A stretch of DNA of 64,000 nucleotides from Planktothricoides raciborskii GIHE-MW2 (GTDB lineage Bacteria; Cyanobacteriota; Cyanobacteriia; Cyanobacteriales; Laspinemataceae). The position numbers were made by a program, and so were the translations under genes. Shown here piece after piece: positions 55,487 through 63,528 of the stretch (the first letter of the stretch is position 1; each line of letters opens with the position of its first letter). Location of the stretch: contig NZ_CP159837.1 of the NCBI RefSeq assembly GCF_040564635.1, positions 3,707,001 through 3,771,000 of the forward strand. Direction: 5' to 3'. The notes under the pieces are model-generated. The model made no database searches. It was given only the letters and a program-made list of their open reading frames with translations, and was not told the DNA's origin.

Positions 55487-56668
55487 ATGAAAATTTTAGT
55501 CGTTAGCCATACTTATATTGTTGACCTAAACCGAGAAAAGTTTAGGGCTTTAGCCAAGTTAGAACCAGGAATTGAGGTGACGGTGGTGGTGCCCCGACGG
55601 TGGCAACCCGGTGGGGTGCAAAATAAAATTATTGAAACCCAACCCATTCAAGAAGGTTCTTTTCAAGTAGTGCCGGTTTCTAATTTTAGTGAAAATAATC
55701 AGGGTTTATTGGTATTTGGGGCAGATTTGATTAAGGTATTGCAGAATTTTCGCCCGGATATTATCCAAGTTGAACAAGGAGCAAAAGCGCTGGCTTATGC
55801 TCAGTTAATTACTCTGAATCGTTGGTTAAAAATTGGGGCAAAAAATGTTTTCTTTACTTGGTGGAATTTGCCTTATACTTTAAAGTGGCCGATTTCTTGG
55901 TTAGAAGCCTATAATTTAAAAGCTACTGATGGGGTAGTGGTGGGTAATCAAGATGGGGCAGATATTTTGCGCGATCGCGGATATACTGGCCCGATGGTAG
56001 TGATGCCTCAATTGGGGGTTGATGAAACTTTGTTTCGTCCCCAAAGCCAACCGGAATTAGCGGCTAAACTGGGAATTAAAGATACGGATTTTATTGTGGG
56101 ATTTGTAGGCCGATTTGTGGAAGAAAAAGGCTTAATTACCCTAGCAAAAGCTTTGGAAAAAATCCCCGAAAAACCTTGGAAGTGGTTATTATTAGGACGC
56201 GGCGATTTAGAGTCACAGTTACTCGCTTGGGCGGCAGAAAATGGCTTTACTGATAGAGTAATTATAGTGGAAAGTGTTCCCCATGACCAAGTATATCAAT
56301 ATATTAATTTAATGAATGTTTTGGTTTTACCTTCGGAAACTACCTATAAGTTTAAAACTTTAACTTCTGTGGGCTGGAAAGAACAGTTTGGTCATGTTTT
56401 AATTGAGGCGATCGCTTGTAAAGTGCCGGTAATTGGGTCGGACTCTGGAGAAATTCCTTATGTGATCGATGATGCTGGGTTAGTGTTTCCTGAAAAAGAT
56501 GTGGCAGCGTTGCAAAATTGCTTGATGCAACTGATGGAAAATCCCCAGTTAGCTGCGGAATTGGGGGAAAAAGGTTATCAAAGAGCGATCGCGCACTATA
56601 CCAACCAAGCCCTAGCCCAAGAATTGTTAAAATTTTACCAACAATTGCTCGTTGCTGATATTTCTTGA
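55487..56668 (+). CDS. Family 4 glycosyltransferase (1)
   Basis: A 393-residue GT-B fold enzyme of the GT4 family (retaining). The N-terminal half opens MKILVVSHTYIVDLNREKFR; the donor site shows VGFVGRFVEEKGLITLAKAL, and the characteristic E-x7-E region is EQFGHVLIEAIACKVPVIG. It transfers a sugar from an NDP donor, most likely in surface polysaccharide synthesis. ATG 55487 is the start; the longer frame from 55337 only encodes repeat peptides. Confidence 0.93.
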   Translation: MKILVVSHTYIVDLNREKFRALAKLEPGIEVTVVVPRRWQPGGVQNKIIETQPIQEGSFQVVPVSNFSENNQGLLVFGADLIKVLQNFRPDIIQVEQGAKALAYAQLITLNRWLKIGAKNVFFTWWNLPYTLKWPISWLEAYNLKATDGVVVGNQDGADILRDRGYTGPMVVMPQLGVDETLFRPQSQPELAAKLGIKDTDFIVGFVGRFVEEKGLITLAKALEKIPEKPWKWLLLGRGDLESQLLAWAAENGFTDRVIIVESVPHDQVYQYINLMNVLVLPSETTYKFKTLTSVGWKEQFGHVLIEAIACKVPVIGSDSGEIPYVIDDAGLVFPEKDVAALQNCLMQLMENPQLAAELGEKGYQRAIAHYTNQALAQELLKFYQQLLVADIS

Positions 56669-56734
56669 ACCAAATATAAACCGCAATCATACAGCACTTT
56701 GCGATTTTTTGAGGTACGGTTCCCCTCGTCGATC

Positions 56735-56845
56735 CCCCCAACCCCCCTTAAAAAGGGGGGCTTTCGAGGCAATCAACAAAAATCCCCCTTTTTAAGGGGG
56801 ATTTAGGGGGATCGAAAAGTCCCCCTTTTTAAGGGGGATTTAGGG
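56735..56845. repeat. C-rich/G-rich hairpin repeats
   Basis: Three copies of a CCCCCTTTTTAAGGGGG palindrome with GATTTAGGGGGATCGAAA linkers, the family also present at 15287 and 19917. Confidence 0.85.
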
Positions 56846-56913
56846 GGATCGAAATGTATAGCAGAGAAAATGTAATCCCAATCATATTCCCAATCATATT
56901 CCCAATAATAATT

Positions 56914-58086
56914 ATGCGAATTCTGCAAATCATTCCGGCAATATCCCTCGTTTATGGCGGCCCCAGTCAAATGGTTTTAGGGCTTTCTGCTGCCCTAGCT
57001 AATGAAGGGGTTGATGTGACAATTTTAACCACTAATTCTAATGGAGATACGGGACAAGCGCCATTAGATGTTCCTTTAAATCAGCCTATTGCCCAAGATG
57101 GTTATCAGGTGATTTATTTTCGCTGTAGTCCATTTCGGCGATATAAATTTTCTGTGGATTTATTGAGTTGGCTGGCAACCCATGCCCATGAGTTTGATTT
57201 AGCCCATTTACACGCTTTATTTTCCCCAGTAATTTCCGCCGCAGCGACGGTGGCAAGAGTGAAAAAGTTACCTTATATTTTACGGCCTTTAGGCACTCTA
57301 GACCCGGCGGATTTACAGAAGAAAAAACAGCTAAAAAAAATCTATACAACTCTGTGGGAAAGAGGCAATATTGCCGGGGCGTCAGCGCTGCATTTTACCA
57401 GTCATCAAGAGGCGATTATTTCTGAACGGTTTGGGGTGAAAACCCAGGATTTAATCATTCCCTTGGGGGTAAAATTTCAGTCGGTTAATCCAGAAGTTTG
57501 TGACGTGAGAAGTCAGTTAAATATTCCCCGCGATCGCCCCTTATTATTATTTCTTTCGCGCATAGAACCGAAAAAAGGACTAAATCTGCTTTTGCCTGCT
57601 TTGGAAACCCTAATCGCCGAAGGGTTTAAATTTCACTTTGTCCTCGCTGGAAGTAATCCCCAAGACCCGGATTATGAAGCGATGATTAAGGCCAAAATAA
57701 AAGCCTCCCCCCTGGAAAAATGCACAACTATCACCGGATTTGTCACCGGAAATTTTAAGGCAGCTTTATTACAACAAGCGGATTTATTTGTCTTACCTTC
57801 TTATTATGAAAATTTTGGCATTGCGGTGGCAGAAGCAATGGCAGCAGGGACAGCGGTTTGTATTTCGCGGGGGGTCTATATTTGGGAAGATGTGCAAGGG
57901 GCAGATGCCGGTTGGGTTTGTGATTGTAATCTGGAAGATTTAGTGAGTCAATTAAGGATGGCATTACAACATCCAGAAGATTTATCCCGTCGGGGAAACA
58001 ATGGACAAGTTTATGCGAATCATGCTTATCGTTGGTCGGCGATCGCCCAGGAAACTATCAAAGCTTATCAAGGGATTATTTTTTAG
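56914..58086 (+). CDS. Family 4 glycosyltransferase (2)
   Basis: A 390-residue GT4 enzyme: MRILQIIPAISLVYGGPSQM with the GGP loop, LFLSRIEPKKGLNLLLPAL as donor site and E-x7-E in ENFGIAVAEAMAAGTAVC. It is paralogous to the enzyme at 55487-56668, and the two probably extend the same glycan. ATG 56914 is preferred over 56854, whose extension repeats IIFPIIFP from a tandem DNA repeat. Confidence 0.93.
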   Translation: MRILQIIPAISLVYGGPSQMVLGLSAALANEGVDVTILTTNSNGDTGQAPLDVPLNQPIAQDGYQVIYFRCSPFRRYKFSVDLLSWLATHAHEFDLAHLHALFSPVISAAATVARVKKLPYILRPLGTLDPADLQKKKQLKKIYTTLWERGNIAGASALHFTSHQEAIISERFGVKTQDLIIPLGVKFQSVNPEVCDVRSQLNIPRDRPLLLFLSRIEPKKGLNLLLPALETLIAEGFKFHFVLAGSNPQDPDYEAMIKAKIKASPLEKCTTITGFVTGNFKAALLQQADLFVLPSYYENFGIAVAEAMAAGTAVCISRGVYIWEDVQGADAGWVCDCNLEDLVSQLRMALQHPEDLSRRGNNGQVYANHAYRWSAIAQETIKAYQGIIF

Positions 58087-58087
58087 G

Positions 58088-58225
58088 GCGATCGCCTCTT
58101 AATTTACTGAAAATATGATTCACCACAGAGACACAGAGGACACAAAGAATACAGAGGCGATCGCTTTTCTTTGTGTCCTCTGTGTCTTTGTGGTAAATAA
58201 TCCATTTTTTTAATAGGCGATCGCT
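58088..58225. repeat. 138-bp dispersed palindromic element, copy A
   Basis: Begins GCGATCGCCTCTTAATTTACT and ends TTAATAGGCGATCGCT. Inside, ACCACAGAGACACAGAGGAC is inverted as GTCCTCTGTGTCTTTGTGGT. A full second copy is at 63363-63500 and a half copy at 59341-59419. Confidence 0.9.
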
Positions 58226-58386
58226 CCGGGACGATGCGCGATTCAGCTTTAGCCATTAGGAACTTCAAAATAAACTGCTCGTGGCTGTTGAAATCGCGAA
58301 AATCGTTATCATTGGTTTAATGTCCCAGAAATTGCCTAGGATAAAATTGAAGCATCTCTAGAAAACTGAGATCCACGGTATCAAAA

Positions 58387-58917
58387 ATGACTCCAGCATC
58401 CAACCCAGAATCGGCAAACACTCAATTGCCGAATTTAACCCTAAGTTCAGAACAAGTTGCTCAACTCGACTGGTTGCGTATGGCGATCGGCGCCGAAAAT
58501 ACCAAAGAAGCGATTCTGCGGTCAATTTCTGTGATGGTGACTCTGAAACAAAATCTCAAATCCGGTAGCCAGCTTTTTATCCATAATTCCGATGGACAAA
58601 TTCGCCTGCTGATTCCAGAATTGGAACCTTCACCAATTGAAAATTGGCAATATTTAGTCGAACGTCCTCACCCTTGGCGACGGCAACTTTATATTAAAGG
58701 TCGTAAACTTTTGGCTTCAACAGTTTGGCGAGATGCGATCGCCAATGAAATGTCCCCCGAAGAAGCTGCCGAAAATTGGGATTTACCTATCGCTGCCATT
58801 CAAGAAGTCATGCACTACTGCGAAATGCATCAAGAACTATTGCAACTAGAAGCAGAAGAAGAACGTTATCGTTTAGAAGCCAAAGGAGTCTCCCTTGAGT
58901 CTAAGACTACTGCTTGA
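58387..58917 (+). CDS. DUF433-like antitoxin of a DUF5615 system
   Basis: A 176-residue protein with a DUF433-like C-terminal helical part (ASTVWRDAIANEMSPEEAAE, then WDLPIAAIQEVMHYCE) and an N-terminal region not recognised. In TA pairs of this type a DUF433 protein neutralises a DUF5615 PIN-like protein, and the gene overlaps the DUF5615 gene downstream by 23 bp. Confidence 0.78.
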   Translation: MTPASNPESANTQLPNLTLSSEQVAQLDWLRMAIGAENTKEAILRSISVMVTLKQNLKSGSQLFIHNSDGQIRLLIPELEPSPIENWQYLVERPHPWRRQLYIKGRKLLASTVWRDAIANEMSPEEAAENWDLPIAAIQEVMHYCEMHQELLQLEAEEERYRLEAKGVSLESKTTA

Positions 58918-59254
58918 TGAAGACTCCCAAGCCAAGAAATTGGTTACTTTACTCCAAGAAGCCGGTTACGATATTGTCACCGTGAATCAAGCTGGATTAA
59001 TGGGAAAAGCTGATGCAATTGTGCTTGATTTTGCCAGAGAAGAAGGGCGGATATTATTGACTCGAAATTGCCATGATTTTTTCAACCTTCATGCGGCAAA
59101 TTCATCTCATCCAGGGATATTGGCGATTTATGAATATCCGAATCCGGCTAAAAATTTGAGTTATGCTATGATTGTCAAAGCTATTGCTAATATAGAGGCC
59201 GCAGGTATCGAGTTAAACCAGCAATTTATTCCTATAAATCAATGGAATTATTGA
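58895..59254 (+). CDS. DUF5615 PIN-like toxin
   Basis: A 119-residue DUF5615 protein with the PIN-like signature LLLDEDSQAKKLVTLLQEAG near the start, then IVLDFAREEGRILLTRNCHDF. The acidic residues D8/E9 and the later Asp fit a ribonuclease centre. Translation starts at TTG 58895, with AGGAG 6 nt upstream, inside the antitoxin gene. The toxin role is inferred from the family. Confidence 0.82.
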   Translation: MSLRLLLDEDSQAKKLVTLLQEAGYDIVTVNQAGLMGKADAIVLDFAREEGRILLTRNCHDFFNLHAANSSHPGILAIYEYPNPAKNLSYAMIVKAIANIEAAGIELNQQFIPINQWNY

Positions 59255-59308
59255 TTTTTTAACTCAGTTAGCTAACCCTGGGTGAGTGAATTATAGTGAA
59301 TTATGTAT

Positions 59309-59346
59309 GGCGATTCGCATTCGCGATCATCTGATGCGGAATCGCC
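59309..59346. repeat. Fourth copy of the palindromic repeat
   Basis: Arms GGCGATTC and GAATCGCC around GCATTCGCGATCATCTGATGC; related to 24296-24342 and 37013-37067. It is fused to the half copy of the 138-bp element. Confidence 0.6.
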
Positions 59347-59419
59347 TCCTAATTTACTAAAAATCTTATTCACCACAGAGACACAGAGGACAAAAAGAAT
59401 ACAGAGGCGATCGCTTTTA
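59341..59419. repeat. 138-bp dispersed element, truncated copy B
   Basis: Matches the first half of 58088-58225 (ATCGCCTCCTAATTTACTAA and onward through CACAGAGACACAGAGGAC). The right half is missing. Confidence 0.8.
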
Positions 59420-59505
59420 TGTTTCAAGGCGGCGACTGCTAGAATATTAATCAGTCTGAATGAAAAAGCAGAGATAGTATTTTTTTAAGATAAGGAGAAA
59501 TTGCT

Positions 59506-59892
59506 GTGGCTGAACTGACGATTCAAGTATCTGATGAACTGGCAAAACGCCTTCAACCCTTACAAAACCGCTTACCGGAACTATTAACGTGGCTAGTGGA
59601 TTCTATCCCTTCTAGCACAAAAATAGAAAGCCTGCCAACGGTTGAGCGTTTAACGACTCCTCCACCCGCTTATACAGAAGTGATTGATTTTTTAATTTCT
59701 CGTCCCACTCCCAGAGAAATTATTGCTTTTAAAGTATCGGCAGAAGCACAAAACCGTCTGAGAGAAGTGTTAGAAAAAAATCGCCAAGGTACGTTACATG
59801 AGACGGAAGTGGCAGAACTCGATTTATATGAGCAATGCGATCGCCTAATGACTTTATTGAAAGCCAAAGCTTATTCTGAATTACAAAAATGA
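59506..59892 (+). CDS. Small helical protein, paired with HNH gene
   Basis: A 128-residue protein starting at GTG after AAGGAG. The N-terminus TIQVSDELAKRLQPLQNRLP looks like a ribbon-helix-helix antitoxin; the rest is helical and charged (EVAELDLYEQCDRLMTLLKA). It ends overlapping the HNH gene by 4 bp, so the two are co-translated. The antitoxin idea rests on the context and the N-terminal shape. Confidence 0.7.
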   Translation: MAELTIQVSDELAKRLQPLQNRLPELLTWLVDSIPSSTKIESLPTVERLTTPPPAYTEVIDFLISRPTPREIIAFKVSAEAQNRLREVLEKNRQGTLHETEVAELDLYEQCDRLMTLLKAKAYSELQK

Positions 59893-60302
59893 GTTCTGCT
59901 TCAATACCAAATCTTTTACGTCAGCTTACCAGCGATCGGGCAAAAGGTCAGTGCGAATACTGCCTAATTCACCAAAACTTTTCAATTTACAGCCATGAAG
60001 TTGACCATATTATTGCGGTCAAACATGGCGGTCAAACGATTGCAGAAAATCTGGCTTTATCTTGTTTACCCTGTAATCGTTACAAAGGTTCTGATTTGGC
60101 AACTTTTGATCCACTTACCGGAGAAATTGTCCCGTTATTTAACCCACGCACCCAGATATGGTCAGAGCATTTTCGATTGGATAATGGTCAAATTATTGGG
60201 ATTACTCCAACAGGTCGCGCAACGGTATTTTTGCTGAAATTAAATGAGCCAAAACGCTTACAAATTCGCCAAATTTTGATTGCCCAAAGACTGTATCCAT
60301 GA
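59889..60302 (+). CDS. HNH endonuclease
   Basis: A 137-residue HNH nuclease: CEYCLIHQ (zinc Cys pair), HEVDHIIAVKHGGQTIAENL and LPCNRYKG (second Cys pair) form the beta-beta-alpha metal finger. It cleaves DNA by family precedent; targets are unknown. The paired upstream gene overlaps by 4 bp. Confidence 0.87.
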   Translation: MSSASIPNLLRQLTSDRAKGQCEYCLIHQNFSIYSHEVDHIIAVKHGGQTIAENLALSCLPCNRYKGSDLATFDPLTGEIVPLFNPRTQIWSEHFRLDNGQIIGITPTGRATVFLLKLNEPKRLQIRQILIAQRLYP

Positions 60303-60484
60303 TGGAATTAGTCAAAGGCGATAGCGCTTGTCTATACTCTGGGAGAGTGTTGGGATTCGGGTCTCGCATCTGGTGTAGAATAATCGCCGTTGGCTTAGAT
60401 TGAATATTTTTATTCTATCCCAAGCTAATGACCGGATCTGCACTGGTGACGACAAAAGTCGCTATTATCTCTACGTTTTTATAA

Positions 60485-61399
60485 TTAGTGCTGTTTAGTA
60501 AGAAGGTTAGCTAATTCATTAGTAATTGGAAAACCAGTGGTTCGTTCAAAATACAAAAACAAAGGATTAGAGTTTGCCTCTAAAAAAAAATATTCTTGGT
60601 CTGGGGTTAACCGCCAGTCAATCGCTGTCCACACCAATCCTAATTCTTTGGCAATATCTAAAGATTGCTGACAAATATTGTCGGGTAAATCAAAGGGAAT
60701 CAGTTGACATTTTTTATCTTTTCTAAAATCTACTGCTTCACTTTTAACTTCAGCGGAATAAACTGAACGATCTATAACGTAAGTGCGAATGTTAGTACCC
60801 GGAATATATTCCTGAAAAGTCACAGGAGATATTTTTAAGGCTATATTTAAACGTTTAGGTTCTAAATGATAAGATGTTAATGTTTGTGTCCACGCTCCAC
60901 CACATACTGGTTTAAAAATAACTTTTTCTTTTGATTCGGCAAAGTTACTAATTTGTTCTGGATCGTTAGTGGTTAGGGTTGCAGGAATATTAATACCCAG
61001 TTTTTTTGCACTGGCAAGCTGCAATGGTTTCTCTTCGTGAATGCGGTATGAAATTTCCCAATTATTTACCCAAAAAGCGGGGGATGACTTCAGTATTACT
61101 CTCAAAGTAGTCATAGAATCGTCAAATGCAATTCTTTCCTGTTTTGAGTTCCCTAGAGATGGAACACAAGGATCTGAAATTCTTCGCAAAAAAATGCTAT
61201 GAATATTTTCTACTTGTAACTTGTAGCCATCGGTTAGAGTAAAATAGCAGTTTTGTATTTGGGAGTCCCAAGCTGCTTTCAATTGTACTGGTAGTAGACG
61301 GCTATTTAAATGAAATACAATTGAATCTCGTTCTGTAAGAGCTTGAGTAAGATGACTTACATGAACGTCTTTTGGATTTCCTAAAATTAGATGAATCAT
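60485..61399 (-). CDS. ATP-grasp peptide ligase-like protein (MvdD/graspetide type)
   Basis: A 304-residue ATP-grasp enzyme with a pre-ATP-grasp N-terminal domain ending in IFLRRISDP (an F-x-RR motif like the W-Y-RR of MvdD/MvdC), the nucleotide lobe (VIFKPVCGGAW) and the metal-binding segment LEANSNPLFLYFERTTGFPI. Related graspetide ligases form ester or amide crosslinks between side chains of a ribosomal peptide; other relatives are RimK-type ligases. A short acidic peptide gene and a small zinc-finger gene lie upstream on the same strand, separated from this gene by a 144-bp MITE. Substrate is inferred. Confidence 0.8.
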   Translation of the reverse strand: MIHLILGNPKDVHVSHLTQALTERDSIVFHLNSRLLPVQLKAAWDSQIQNCYFTLTDGYKLQVENIHSIFLRRISDPCVPSLGNSKQERIAFDDSMTTLRVILKSSPAFWVNNWEISYRIHEEKPLQLASAKKLGINIPATLTTNDPEQISNFAESKEKVIFKPVCGGAWTQTLTSYHLEPKRLNIALKISPVTFQEYIPGTNIRTYVIDRSVYSAEVKSEAVDFRKDKKCQLIPFDLPDNICQQSLDIAKELGLVWTAIDWRLTPDQEYFFLEANSNPLFLYFERTTGFPITNELANLLTKQH

Positions 61400-61597
61400 A
61401 GATGAAAGTATTTTTAGTTTAGAACGAAAACATTTAAATTAGGCAACACCATAGTAAAGTATTAGATTCGGTTAAAAAGTTATCCCTAACCTAATAAGCC
61501 CGTTCGACCTCGGTGTTTAAAATTGAATCGAGATATTTTTACTTCAAGGACGATATAGTTTTTAAATTTGAATCACAAGCATTCATATGTAGCTATA

Positions 61598-61741
61598 ATA
61601 TAGCAGTCCTATATCAGTTGTGGAATTGTAGGGGTAACAGGTTTGGCAAGCGTGAGCTTACCCTTAAACGCTCCGGGGCAACCACCGCCTTAAGGAATTG
61701 CCCCCTACAAAAATATTACGATTTCTATAGGACTGCTATAT
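61598..61741. mobile_element. MITE with perfect 16-bp terminal inverted repeats
   Basis: ATATAGCAGTCCTATA at 61598-61613 is exactly inverted at 61726-61741. It is a 144-bp element with a GTAGGGG/CCCCTAC inner palindrome and no gene. It separates the peptide gene and the ATP-grasp gene. Confidence 0.88.
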
Positions 61742-61789
61742 ATATCGTTATTGTTAAATATGAATGCTTGCTCGCTCCAAATTATGGGT

Positions 61790-61930
61790 TTAGCTTTCAA
61801 CTCGCCAGTCTGAAATCATGCTAACGGCAGCGTCATTTCCTAGGTACTCCTCTTCTGCTTCAATTACAGCATATTCTAGATCGATTGATTCTAGCTGGGA
61901 TAGTTGTAAATCAAAAGGATGGTTCATCAT
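61790..61930 (-). CDS. Candidate precursor peptide (46 residues)
   Basis: A short gene starting MMNHPFDLQLSQLESIDLEY, then a glutamate-rich part (VIEAEEEYLG) and NDAAVSMISDWRVES. A good ribosome site (AGGAG, 6 nt before the first ATG) precedes it, and it lies upstream of the ATP-grasp gene on the same strand. The N-terminal part resembles leaders of cyanobacterial RiPP precursors (FDLxLSQLE-type, from memory). It is acidic and contains Ser, Glu and Asp in the tail but no repeated T/K-x-E core of microviridins. No other role is known. Confidence 0.6.
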   Translation of the reverse strand: MMNHPFDLQLSQLESIDLEYAVIEAEEEYLGNDAAVSMISDWRVES

Positions 61931-61984
61931 TATCTCCTGTATAAATATTAAATTTCACTCTTGTTGCCTTTGACAAGCAAAAGT

Positions 61985-62149
61985 TTAGGAAGGTTTAAGA
62001 ATCTGACCGCTACCTTTACAGGTCGGACATTGCGCTGCTCTAACGGCTCCATCTGGTTTCACCTGCCCGCTTCCTTGACACTTAGGACAAGTCTGATATT
62101 CCTCCTTTTGCTCACGTCCTCGGTCGATTGGGGGTTTTTCTCGAGACAT
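61985..62149 (-). CDS. Small DnaJ-type zinc-finger protein (54 residues)
   Basis: A tiny protein with two CxxCxGSGQ motifs, CPKCQGSGQV and CPTCKGSGQI, the pattern of the DnaJ central zinc finger (one zinc). Such fingers bind unfolded peptides or act as chaperone parts. It lies 54 bp upstream of the precursor-like peptide gene on the same strand. No strong ribosome site is seen. Confidence 0.72.
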   Translation of the reverse strand: MSREKPPIDRGREQKEEYQTCPKCQGSGQVKPDGAVRAAQCPTCKGSGQILKPS

Positions 62150-62503
62150 AGTTAGTCTCGATGAAAAATTGATATTGAATAGCGCTAGTAAAAATTATAA
62201 GAGCTACCTTCAGCTAGGGTGGTCAGAAAAGGTAAGAAAAAAGTAAGAAAAAAGTAAGAAAAAAGTAGTAGAAAGGTATCAGTTATGGTAAAATATAATC
62301 TGGGATGGCAATTTCAGTTTCTAGAAATGCTGCTATGCCTTATGCTACTGGGAAGGATCCACTGCGTTGAGTTCTAAGGATACCCTTTTTCGGGGGTGGG
62401 TGGCGGCGGATAACTGATCGCAGCATCGGCATTTGCAGCATGAGGTGCCCCTGGATTTCCTCCCTGTTGTTCAATCGCTATCATTTTTAAGGAACCTTGA
62501 GTC
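62150..62503. other. Upstream region with AAGAAAAAAGT repeat
   Basis: Four GTAAGAAAAAA units at about 62234-62268, then a stretch with a possible small minus-strand ORF (62374-62484 or 62505). Promoters for the divergent ATP-grasp locus and VMAP gene should be here. Confidence 0.5.
62374..62484 (-). CDS. Possible 36-residue Pro-rich peptide ORF
   Basis: Encodes MIAIEQQGGNPGAPHAANAD followed by a tail with PPPPTPEKGYP; an upstream in-frame ATG at 62505 extends it by 7 residues. It lies on the same strand as, and upstream of, the zinc-finger/ATP-grasp locus. Ribosome site is weak (AAGG). It may be a peptide gene, a fragment, or chance. Confidence 0.3.
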   Translation of the reverse strand: MIAIEQQGGNPGAPHAANADAAISYPPPPTPEKGYP

Positions 62504-63343
62504 ATGACGGTTGATGAAGCACTCGCGATCGTGGAAACTGCACTGGATTACGATCGCCTCAACCACGTTCAAGAAATATTATTTCGTCAGTCATGGGCAG
62601 GTCTATCTTATCGGGAAATTGCCAAAAATAGCGGATACGATCCCGATTATCTCAAAGATGCTGGATCTAAACTCTGGAAGGAATTGTCAAAAGTCTTCGG
62701 GGAAAAGGTAAAAAAAGATAATCTCCAATCGGTTCTGAGGCGATATTTAAAGCGAAATCAAATAACTTTACAACGAAATCGCCAGATCGCAGTCAATCTT
62801 ACTGGGAGAAATATTAGTGGCACAAAAGTTGTTGGAAATTTACATGAATCAAACTTTTGTCAAGCCGATTTATACCAGGATAAAATAGGGGATAATAAAA
62901 CTGGATTAGACGAACCGAATATCAAAGCTGAAAGGAATTCAAATTTGATCGCTCATTCGCCTGTTGAAACTATCACTTATTCCTGGAAAGGTTGGCAGTT
63001 TCGGTCAGCAGCAGAGGCGAATATTGCCCAGGCACTCGATCGCTCCGGGGTGCTATTTTTTCCTAAAGCAACGGCGCGGTTGACAACCACCGAGGGCAGA
63101 GAAAACCAAGACCTTTATTTTCTGATTTGTTATGAAGGAAAATTAGGGATTCTGGGGGTGAATGCAGAGGAGGAGGATGAAGCAGATCGGAGAAGCGATC
63201 GCATTCTTCAATCTCAAGGTATTCGGATGATTCAATATTACAACGTTAACGAATGTACGGAAGAACCGGATAGAGTGGTGTTGGAATTTTTACAAAATTT
63301 AAGTTTTGCGTCCAAGGAAAAAAGCGAATTTGACCATGATTAG
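62504..63343 (+). CDS. VMAP-type HTH protein with degenerate nuclease-like domain
   Basis: A 279-residue protein. Residues 1-85 are the vWA-MoxR-associated N-terminal HTH domain (VDEALAIVETALDYDRLNHV, then WAGLSYREIAKNSGYDPDYL), found at the front of many cyanobacterial STAND and conflict proteins. A linker includes pentapeptide-like GRNISGTKVVGNLHESNF. The C-terminal domain resembles a restriction-endonuclease fold (FRSAAEANIAQAL, then KLGILGVNAEEEDEA, then IRMIQYYNVNEC). In relatives that I recall the middle motif is ILEVD; here the Glu is Gly, so the nuclease is probably inactive. No ribosome site is clear. Confidence 0.8.
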   Translation: MTVDEALAIVETALDYDRLNHVQEILFRQSWAGLSYREIAKNSGYDPDYLKDAGSKLWKELSKVFGEKVKKDNLQSVLRRYLKRNQITLQRNRQIAVNLTGRNISGTKVVGNLHESNFCQADLYQDKIGDNKTGLDEPNIKAERNSNLIAHSPVETITYSWKGWQFRSAAEANIAQALDRSGVLFFPKATARLTTTEGRENQDLYFLICYEGKLGILGVNAEEEDEADRRSDRILQSQGIRMIQYYNVNECTEEPDRVVLEFLQNLSFASKEKSEFDHD

Positions 63344-63362
63344 TTTGGTTAAGCTGATGACA

Positions 63363-63500
63363 GCGATCGCCTCCTAATTTACTAAAGATATTATTCACCA
63401 CAAAGGCACAAAGAACACAAAGAATACAGAGGCGATCGCTTTAGAATGTGTCCTTCGTGTCTTTGTGGTAAATAATCCATTTTTTTAATAGGCGATCGCT
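63363..63500. repeat. 138-bp dispersed palindromic element, copy C
   Basis: Full-length match to 58088-58225 (GCGATCGCC to GCGATCGCT ends, inner arms CACCACAAAGGCACAAAGAA and the inverse). Located between the VMAP gene and the antitoxin gene. Confidence 0.88.
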
Positions 63501-63528
63501 CAGATTAATTACCAGAAAAATCATTTAA

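Noticed and set aside
61513-61824. 103-residue plus-strand ORF
   Set aside because: It crosses the MITE and opposes the better-supported peptide gene.
61961-62155. 64-residue plus-strand ORF
   Set aside because: It is the antisense of the zinc-finger protein, whose paired CxxC motifs are much more convincing.
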